Below, piece after piece: positions 45,595 through 51,670 of a stretch of DNA of 64,000 bases. This DNA is from JBDIVL01 sp039794405 (GTDB taxonomy: Bacteria; Planctomycetota; Brocadiia; Brocadiales; Brocadiaceae). Every line of letters starts with the position of its first letter. Position 1 is the stretch's first letter. The notes beneath the pieces are model-generated. The model was not told where the DNA came from. It ran no database searches and saw only the letters and a program-made list of their open reading frames with translations. The DNA lies in contig JBDIVL010000024.1 in NCBI GenBank assembly GCA_039794405.1, forward strand, positions 1 to 64,000, in the 5' to 3' direction. A program made the translations under genes and the position numbers.

Positions 45595-45608
45595 AACCCA
45601 TCCATGCT

Positions 45609-45733
45609 TAAATTAGACCTCCGGTGGCTTTGTTTGTAACCACAGTAGGGGATAAACATTTGCTGATATGAGCTTGAGCAGTCCTTATATTCTCGACAAC
45701 AAATGTTTATCCCCTACAACAAAACACTGAGAT
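45609..45733. repeat. Member of the GTAGGGG terminal-repeat family, different interior
   Basis: Arms GTAGGGGATAAACATTTG (45645-45662) and CAAATGTTTATCCCCTAC (about 45700-45717) form an 18-base inverted repeat around about 37 bases. The flanks (AATTAGACCTCCGGTGGCTT before, AACAAAACACTGAGATTC after) match the flanks of the copies at 51506 and 57298, but the interior is different. Confidence 0.75.
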
Positions 45734-45778
45734 TCGCATATATTTTAATTAGATCTTTGATAGCGATTTTTAAAGTGC

Positions 45779-45935
45779 TCCTCTAAAAAGAGGGGCCGAG
45801 GTGTGTAAAGCTGTTACATTTTATAAGGTAGTAGTTAGGGGATAGTGGATGAAAAACACTCCTATCAACTATTCATTAACTACTATTCACTATCTATTAT
45901 TTCTTTTACACACCCCTTTATCTTCTCTTTCTAGA
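45779..45935. repeat. MITE-like nested inverted repeat before lpxK
   Basis: The left arm CTCCTCTAAAAAGAGGGG, then GGTGTGTAAA, pairs with the right arm TTTACACACCCC, then CTCTTTCTAGAGGAG. The inner arms are TAGTAGTTAGGGGATAGTGG and ATCAACTATTCATTAACTAC. The element is about 157 bases, non-coding and bounded by CTCCTCTA/TAGAGGAG. Together with the adjacent repeat it fills most of 45595-46014. Confidence 0.75.
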
Positions 45936-46014
45936 GGAGAAACCATATTTGAAATTCCTAACCCGAACGAGTTGGAAGTGTAAAACCTGTTCCTGACAGG
46001 CTCAGGAATTATTT

Positions 46015-47109
46015 TTGAAAAATACTACGTTTCGAAAATATTATTTAAAGGTTATAAGAGGTGATTGCCAGGACATCTGTTCCAGAGTAGTCCAGAAGAT
46101 ACTTTATCTTCTTTCTCAAATATACGGGTTTATTGTAAAAACTCGTATTTTTTTTTATAAAAAAGGTATTTTAAAGAGTGCCCATCTCCCCGTCCCCGTG
46201 ATTAGTGTGGGAAATATTACCATGGGAGGAACGGGTAAAACGCCGGTTGTAGAATATATTTCACGATATTTACAGGACAAGGGAAAAAGGGTTGCCATCC
46301 TGAGCAGGGGTTACGCTGCTCATATAAGACAAGAGAATGGTTCTCCGGTTAAAAATGCATATAACGATGAATACCTCTTGTTCCAGGAAAACATCCCTAA
46401 TGTTCCAAATCTGCTCGGCAAAGATAGGGTGAAAAGCGGACTGGCAGCCATTGAACATTTTCAGGCTGAATATTTATTGCTTGACGATGGCTTTCAGTAT
46501 CTTCGCCTGGCAAGAGATTTAAATATTGCGATCGTCGATGTACTAAATCCATTTGGATACGACCGGATAATCCCGGGAGGAATGTTGCGAGAGCCTTTGG
46601 AAGAACTTAGAAGGGCTGATTTGATTATGCTGACACATGTAGATCAGTGCAGCATTGACAGAGTCAATTTCATAAGAAACCGTATACAGAAGATTTCAGA
46701 ACACACCCCCTTCGTAGAAACAGTTCATAAACCTGTTTGTTTAGAATCGGCAAAGGATTCTGCCGTACTAAATATTAATTGTTTACGAGGGAAAAGGGTT
46801 TTTGCGTTTTGTGCTATTGGTAATCCTGCATCGTTCAGGAAAAGCATTGAAGGATTAGGGACAACAATCGTCAATTTGCGTATATTTCCAGATCACCACC
46901 TGTATACTGTTCCCGAACTGAGGGCATTGAATAAAGAAGCACACCATGTTGCACCGGATGCTATTATCATTACCCAGAAAGACAGGGTGAAAATAAGAAA
47001 CAACATCGACATATGGGATTTCCCATTATGGACATTAAAGGTTGAAATTCGTATCGTAAAAGGTTGTGAGATTTTTGAGAATAAAATAAATACCATTTTA
47101 CAACAATAA
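46015..47109 (+). CDS. lpxK: Tetraacyldisaccharide 4'-kinase (lipid A)
   Basis: A 364-residue LpxK, which phosphorylates the lipid A disaccharide precursor at the inner membrane. An N-terminal membrane-associating helix is followed by the P-loop block VPVISVGNITMGGTGKTPVV, LSRGYAAHIRQENGS, the DDG motif LLLDDGFQYLRLARDL, and TQKDRVKI near the end. The start is TTG at 46015 (KNTTFRKYYLKVIRGD). Its presence supports an organism with a lipid-A-bearing outer membrane. The next gene, a ferredoxin, begins 12 bases later. Confidence 0.9.
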   Translation: MKNTTFRKYYLKVIRGDCQDICSRVVQKILYLLSQIYGFIVKTRIFFYKKGILKSAHLPVPVISVGNITMGGTGKTPVVEYISRYLQDKGKRVAILSRGYAAHIRQENGSPVKNAYNDEYLLFQENIPNVPNLLGKDRVKSGLAAIEHFQAEYLLLDDGFQYLRLARDLNIAIVDVLNPFGYDRIIPGGMLREPLEELRRADLIMLTHVDQCSIDRVNFIRNRIQKISEHTPFVETVHKPVCLESAKDSAVLNINCLRGKRVFAFCAIGNPASFRKSIEGLGTTIVNLRIFPDHHLYTVPELRALNKEAHHVAPDAIIITQKDRVKIRNNIDIWDFPLWTLKVEIRIVKGCEIFENKINTILQQ

Positions 47110-47121
47110 GGAGAAAACAAA

Positions 47122-47292
47122 ATGGCTCATAAGATTATCGATGAATGTATAAATTGTGGGGCATGTGAAAGTGAGTGCCCTGTAAATGCCATATCTGAAT
47201 CAGGCGATAAGAGGATAATCAATGCGGACCTCTGTACCGATTGTGGCAGTTGCGTAGATGTGTGCCCTGTCGAGGCAATTCTTGCTCCATAA
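47122..47292 (+). CDS. Two-cluster 4Fe-4S ferredoxin, 56 residues
   Basis: A short gene translated directly: MAHKIIDECINCGACESECP in the first half and INADLCTDCGSCVDVCPVEA in the second. This is a complete pair of CxxCxxCxxxCP motifs, a clostridial-type 2[4Fe-4S] ferredoxin for low-potential electron transfer. AAGGAGA lies before the ATG. It is 12 bases after lpxK and 27 bases before the next gene, so it belongs to the same transcript. Neither neighbour is known to need a ferredoxin. Confidence 0.93.
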   Translation: MAHKIIDECINCGACESECPVNAISESGDKRIINADLCTDCGSCVDVCPVEAILAP

Positions 47293-47319
47293 ACTTCAAA
47301 GAAGAGACCAGGCTGGTAA

Positions 47320-48285
47320 ATGAGCATGAGTAACGAAACGAATCCTTTTAATCCTCTGGATCTCCATAGGATTAAAACGTATTCAATAAAGGAGCGAAAG
47401 AATCTTTCTAACATTAACCTGTTTGCCAAGCCGGTCTTACCCTCAGACGGAATACATGCCTTTTTTGAGTCATTACCGGAAATACTTGCTTCAGCAAATT
47501 TACGAAAGGTAATTGATGCGATAGTTCAGGCACATAAAAAGAATTGCCCTGTAGTAATGGCCCTTGGCGCACACGTCATAAAATGCGGCTTGTCACCGTT
47601 GATTATAGACCTGATGAAGCGTCATATAATAACGGCACTCGCTATGAATGGTGCTGCCGCTATCCACGATTACGAGATATCACTTATCGGGGCCACTTCC
47701 GAAGACGTCGCTGCAAGCTTAAAGGACGGTAGCTTTGGCATGGCAAAGGAAACCGCCGCAGTATTCCAAGTCGCATCCTCCAGAGGAACACATGAGAATA
47801 TTGGTCTTGGACGTGCATTAGGGGATAAAATCATTGAAGAAAAAAACCAGTATAATGATCTCTGTTTACTAGCCTGGGCTGCAAAATTGAATATCCCGGT
47901 TACCGTTCATGTTGCACTGGGAACAGATACAATCCATATGCATCCCAATATTTCCGGAAAAGATTTGGGAGAATCCAGCCACATCGATTTCAAAATTCTT
48001 GCCTCTGTAGTTTCAACACTCGAAGGCGGAGTCTGGATTAATGCAGGCTCTGCCGTTATCATGCCGGAGGTTTTTCTGAAAGCCATCTGCATCGCAAGGA
48101 ATGTAGGACACAAAGTAGATAATTTCATGACGGTAAACTTTGATATGATTCAGCACTATAGGCCGCAGACAAATGTTTTGAAAAGACCTACCCGGCATGG
48201 GTATGCAATTACCGGCCACCATGAGATTATGTTACCCTTGCTGAGAATGGGTATCCTCTCGAAACTTGGTATAGGAGATGAATAG
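47320..48285 (+). CDS. Deoxyhypusine-synthase-like protein
   Basis: A 321-residue protein of the bacterial deoxyhypusine-synthase-like family: VVMALGAHVIKCGLSPLIID, TALAMNGAAAIHDYEISLIG, SSRGTHENIGLGRALGDKII and VHVALGTDTIHMHPNISGK. True deoxyhypusine synthase modifies eIF5A in archaea/eukaryotes using spermidine and NAD. Bacterial relatives act in homospermidine or other polyamine chemistry, or are uncharacterised. The catalytic Lys of true enzymes cannot be assigned by eye. It overlaps the next gene by 8 bases, so the two are coupled. Confidence 0.75.
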   Translation: MSMSNETNPFNPLDLHRIKTYSIKERKNLSNINLFAKPVLPSDGIHAFFESLPEILASANLRKVIDAIVQAHKKNCPVVMALGAHVIKCGLSPLIIDLMKRHIITALAMNGAAAIHDYEISLIGATSEDVAASLKDGSFGMAKETAAVFQVASSRGTHENIGLGRALGDKIIEEKNQYNDLCLLAWAAKLNIPVTVHVALGTDTIHMHPNISGKDLGESSHIDFKILASVVSTLEGGVWINAGSAVIMPEVFLKAICIARNVGHKVDNFMTVNFDMIQHYRPQTNVLKRPTRHGYAITGHHEIMLPLLRMGILSKLGIGDE

Positions 48286-48922
48286 AAACAAAATTCTCTT
48301 ACAAATATACCAAAAGATGTTTGATACCTTGGGTCCGCAACAATGGTGGCCAGGAGAAACCCCTTTCGAAATCGTCATCGGTGCTATATTAACACAGAAC
48401 ACCAACTGGTCTAATGTTGAAAAGGCTATAAAAAATCTTAAGACTGCCGGAAAACTTTCCCCGGAAGAGATATATGGATTAGGTATAACGGATTTAGCAC
48501 AGCTTATTCGTCCTTCTGGTTTTTTTAATATCAAAGCAAGGCGGATCAAGACATTTATCGACTGGTTATTTTCAAAATACGGGGGCAAGCTCCATGAAAT
48601 GTTTGCACAAGATTTACAAACACTTCGAAATGAATTGCTTGCGGTAAAAGGGATTGGGCCAGAAACAGCAGACTCTATATTACTCTATGCTGGAAATTTT
48701 CCTACATTTGTTGTAGATGCTTATACCTATAGGATTTTATCCCGGCATGGATTTATTCCCGAAGAGACTACGTACGATGAAATGAAGGCCTTCTTTGAGG
48801 AAAATCTACCGAGAGATGTAAAATTATTTAACGAATATCATGCCCTCTTAGTAAACATAGGAAAGATGTTTTGCAGGCCAAAAAAATTCTGTGAACAATG
48901 TCCTTTAAGGGATTTCCTATAA
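48278..48922 (+). CDS. Endonuclease III-type DNA glycosylase
   Basis: A 214-residue HhH-GPD glycosylase: FEIVIGAILTQNTNWSNVEK, the helix-hairpin-helix ELLAVKGIGPETADSILLYA with the Lys found in bifunctional enzymes (VKGIG), and PTFVVDAYTYRILSRHGF with the catalytic Asp. The C-terminus has CRPKKFCEQCPLRDFL, only three cysteines in place of the four that bind the usual [4Fe-4S] cluster. This resembles MagIII/Mig-type relatives more than canonical Nth, so the substrate may be an alkylated or mismatched base. It is coupled to the deoxyhypusine-synthase-like gene. Confidence 0.85.
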   Translation: MNRNKILLQIYQKMFDTLGPQQWWPGETPFEIVIGAILTQNTNWSNVEKAIKNLKTAGKLSPEEIYGLGITDLAQLIRPSGFFNIKARRIKTFIDWLFSKYGGKLHEMFAQDLQTLRNELLAVKGIGPETADSILLYAGNFPTFVVDAYTYRILSRHGFIPEETTYDEMKAFFEENLPRDVKLFNEYHALLVNIGKMFCRPKKFCEQCPLRDFL

Positions 48923-49111
48923 CCGTTCATAATATTACTGTATAAAACTTCTTTCCTGTTAAAGTTTTTTAAATCAACCATGGGCGAACACGACAAAATA
49001 TTACCTTGTATATCGGGTGAAACGAAGTGCACCCAACTAATTTCATAGTACGGCAAAGCTGCAACCAAACGAAAAGTTGTAACTGGTAAAGTTATTCGGA
49101 GCAAACAAAAA

Positions 49112-50398
49112 ATGATAAGCAATGAAGTATTAATAAAAGGCGGGCACGTTGTAGATCCTGCAACAGGACTTGATGGTCAGGCAGATATCTTCATCAAAGA
49201 TGGCAAGATCAGAACAATTTCAAAAGGTATCACGGCAAATAGCAATACGAAAGTCATCGACGCAACTCACAAACATATAATTCCAGGATTAATTGACTGT
49301 CATGTTCATCTTCGGGAACCAGGTTTGGAATACAAAGAAACGATAGAAACAGGCTCCCGGGCTGCAGCAAAGGGAGGTTACACAACTCTCATATGCGAAC
49401 CGAACACCATTCCCCCCATCGATTCACTGGAAATGGTAGAATCCTTAATGGAAAGGGTTTGCCGGAAAAGTATCGTAAACATCTACACAAAGGCATGCAT
49501 TACAAAGGGATTACTGGGAGAAGAGCTAACTGATATTGATAAGTTGTCAACAGATGTACGGGTGCGGGCATTGTCGGACGACGGGAACCCGGTATTTTAT
49601 GAGACATTGATAAGAAAAGCTTGCGAGCTGGCAGCACGAAACAATATGGTTATAAGCCCCCATTGCGAGGATTCTCAAATCTCTTTAGACAAGGCAATGG
49701 GAAATGCAAACGTGGCGAACTTTCCCGGGAAACCATTTTGTCATGAAACAAACTTTATCATCCGTGAAATAGCCTGTACCGAACAGGCTAGGGGATCTCT
49801 GCATATATCTCACGTGAGTTTGAAAAGTTCTCTAGAAGTTATTCAACAGGCAAAACAAAGGAGTCTGGCGAAAATAACCTGCGAGGTTACTCCCCATCAT
49901 TTATTATTGGATGAAGACTACAAAAATATAAATGGAAGCATACCCAAAACAAACCCACCTTTACGTTCCCACGAAGATGTTAAAGCACTCCAGAATGGGT
50001 TATCGAATAATGTCGTCGATGTTATCGCTACAGACCATGCCCCGCACACCGATAGAGATATAAAAAACGGCGCATCAGGTATTGTGGGACTTGAAACCGC
50101 TCTTGGTGCCATTCTTACAAAACTTGTCCATCCCGGTATCCTCACCCTGAAAGACGTTGTCCAAAAAATGTCCACAAACCCTGCAAGAATCTTTAAGATT
50201 CATGGCGGCAGTTTAGCACCGGGAATGCCGGCAGATATTGCTATTATCGATATGAACAGGGAATGGACCGTTGAAGTTGAAAAATTTGAATCTAAAGCCA
50301 GAAATTGCCCGTTCCATGGCTGGAGACTTCTCGGACAGGTTGTAACAACCATGGTTGGCGGAAAGATCATTGTTGATAATTGCCAGGTCATATGTTAA
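49112..50398 (+). CDS. pyrC: Dihydroorotase
   Basis: A 428-residue class I dihydroorotase of pyrimidine synthesis. The metal-binding motif is IPGLIDCHVHLREPGLEYK. Then come the family block AAKGGYTTLICEPNTIPPID, the histidines in ISPHCEDSQ and ISHVS, and VIATDHAPHTDRD. The C-terminal composite domain ends KIIVDNCQVIC. No pyrB neighbour is present. It overlaps the next gene (ATGTTAA), so the two are translationally coupled. Confidence 0.93.
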   Translation: MISNEVLIKGGHVVDPATGLDGQADIFIKDGKIRTISKGITANSNTKVIDATHKHIIPGLIDCHVHLREPGLEYKETIETGSRAAAKGGYTTLICEPNTIPPIDSLEMVESLMERVCRKSIVNIYTKACITKGLLGEELTDIDKLSTDVRVRALSDDGNPVFYETLIRKACELAARNNMVISPHCEDSQISLDKAMGNANVANFPGKPFCHETNFIIREIACTEQARGSLHISHVSLKSSLEVIQQAKQRSLAKITCEVTPHHLLLDEDYKNINGSIPKTNPPLRSHEDVKALQNGLSNNVVDVIATDHAPHTDRDIKNGASGIVGLETALGAILTKLVHPGILTLKDVVQKMSTNPARIFKIHGGSLAPGMPADIAIIDMNREWTVEVEKFESKARNCPFHGWRLLGQVVTTMVGGKIIVDNCQVIC

Positions 50399-51066
50399 TC
50401 GTTATTGATGGCTACAATTTTATATTTACCGTACCGGAACTGGAAAAACACGTAGGGATAAACCGTATCGAATCCGTGCGGGACCACGTGATTTCCCTGC
50501 TCTCGAAATATAAGGGAAAGAAACATTACGATGTACTTGTAGTATTTGATGGTAACCGTACCGAAGTTGTTACACCAAAGGAACAGACATATTCTGGCAT
50601 TACAGTAATTTACTCAAAACCAGGTATCGACGCCGACACCGAAATAAAAAAAATTACCAGCCTGTGCCAAAATCCCAGAGATGTTTGCATTGTAACATAC
50701 GATAATGACATAAAAAGACACGTCAAAAAATGTGGTTGCCAGGTTATTGAACCGAAGGTACTATATAAAGAGATACTTGAGGTTCTTAATAAAGATAAAA
50801 AAGACAAATCTGATGAGCCCGAATGTAAACGGAGAGGGCCATCGGAAGATGATGCAAAATACTGGAAGGGTATTTTTAAAAACCTCCCTCATGAAGAACA
50901 AAAACCCACGGTAAAAAAAACGGATATACCAAAGATAAAGAAAAAGAATAAACAACGCCATACGATTGATGAGCCGCTTTCCAAATATCAGGGCCCTTCT
51001 GCAGATGAGATTCAATACTGGCTCCGTGTCTTTAAAGGAGTTGGAAATGATACGTCGCAAGATTAA
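50392..51066 (+). CDS. NYN-domain (YacP-like) RNase protein
   Basis: About 224 residues from ATG 50392, overlapping the pyrC stop. The N-terminal NYN/PIN-like domain (residues 1-145) carries the acidic residues of the family: MLIVIDGYNFIFTVPELEKH, VLVVFDGNRTEVV, DADTEIKKI, CIVTYDNDIKRH. YacP/Rae1-type proteins cleave mRNA in association with ribosomes. The C-terminal 75 residues are charged and contain two copies of a roughly 20-residue unit (RGPSEDDAKYWKGIFKNL and QGPSADEIQYWLRVFKGV). This is an internal repeat not usual for the family and of unknown use. Confidence 0.85.
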   Translation: MLIVIDGYNFIFTVPELEKHVGINRIESVRDHVISLLSKYKGKKHYDVLVVFDGNRTEVVTPKEQTYSGITVIYSKPGIDADTEIKKITSLCQNPRDVCIVTYDNDIKRHVKKCGCQVIEPKVLYKEILEVLNKDKKDKSDEPECKRRGPSEDDAKYWKGIFKNLPHEEQKPTVKKTDIPKIKKKNKQRHTIDEPLSKYQGPSADEIQYWLRVFKGVGNDTSQD

Positions 51067-51481
51067 AATACACTGGACTTTTCCATGCATATTAACCGTA
51101 GTTTATGCCTATTCGATATTTTTAGCGTCTTCCAGCGATGTTTCTGTACCACTGCCCTATCACACTGACAAACTGATTCACTTTGTAGAGTTTGGACTCT
51201 TGTGCCTTATGATCTGTTGGTCATTTTCCTTTGCCCCGATTAGAATTAAAAGGATATACAAGATCGTCATGGCAATTGGCATTACTTCACTCTATGGTAT
51301 GTCGGATGAATCTCATCAATTTTTTACACCACACCGGTCAGTAGATGTTTTTGATTGGTTGGCAGACACAACTGGCGCCATCACGGCAGGTCTCTTATGG
51401 TATATCATTGCATGCAAATGGCAAACGAAAGGAAAACTCTCAGCCGCAGACAAAATTTCATCGATACCTAAATCGGGCTAG
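51047..51481 (+). CDS. VanZ-family membrane protein
   Basis: A 144-residue protein (from ATG 51047, with AAGGAG upstream; the frame opens at 50966). It has four or so hydrophobic segments and the VanZ pattern DKLIHFVEFGLLCLM, then SDESHQFFTPHRSVDVFDWL. VanZ-like proteins occur widely, and only some affect glycopeptide tolerance. The function of others is unknown. It overlaps the end of the NYN gene by 20 bases, completing a pyrC-NYN-vanZ-like operon. Confidence 0.88.
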   Translation: MIRRKIKIHWTFPCILTVVYAYSIFLASSSDVSVPLPYHTDKLIHFVEFGLLCLMICWSFSFAPIRIKRIYKIVMAIGITSLYGMSDESHQFFTPHRSVDVFDWLADTTGAITAGLLWYIIACKWQTKGKLSAADKISSIPKSG

Positions 51482-51505
51482 CCAGCACAATCTTAAGTAA
51501 TTATA

Positions 51506-51650
51506 AATTAAGACTTCGGTGACTTTTTTATAACACCTCTGTAGGGGCAAACCTTGTGTTCGCCCTTGCCTGCACGATTCAAAACGTTTCTGTTTATTTC
51601 CTATTTGGGCGAATACAAGGTTCGCCCCTACAGCAAAACATTGAAATTCC
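51506..51650. repeat. Full copy of the GTAGGGGCAAACCT repeat family
   Basis: Arms TGTAGGGGCAAACCTTGTG-TTCGCCC (51540-51565) and GGGCGAATACAAGGTT-CGCCCCTACA (about 51606-51632) surround an interior reading TTGCCTGCACGATTC, then AAAACGTTTCTGTTTATTTC. The flank before is AATTAAGACTTCGGTGACTT and the flank after is GCAAAACATTGAAATTCC. The interior is reversed relative to the copy at 57298, although the flanks agree. An ORF crosses it, but the gene downstream starts at 51671. Confidence 0.8.
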
Positions 51651-51670
51651 TAAAACTCAAAAAATTCTCT

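Noticed and set aside
51554..51670. N-terminal extension of the large radical-SAM protein
   Set aside because: It translates a palindromic repeat that recurs elsewhere; the ATG at 51671 fits better.
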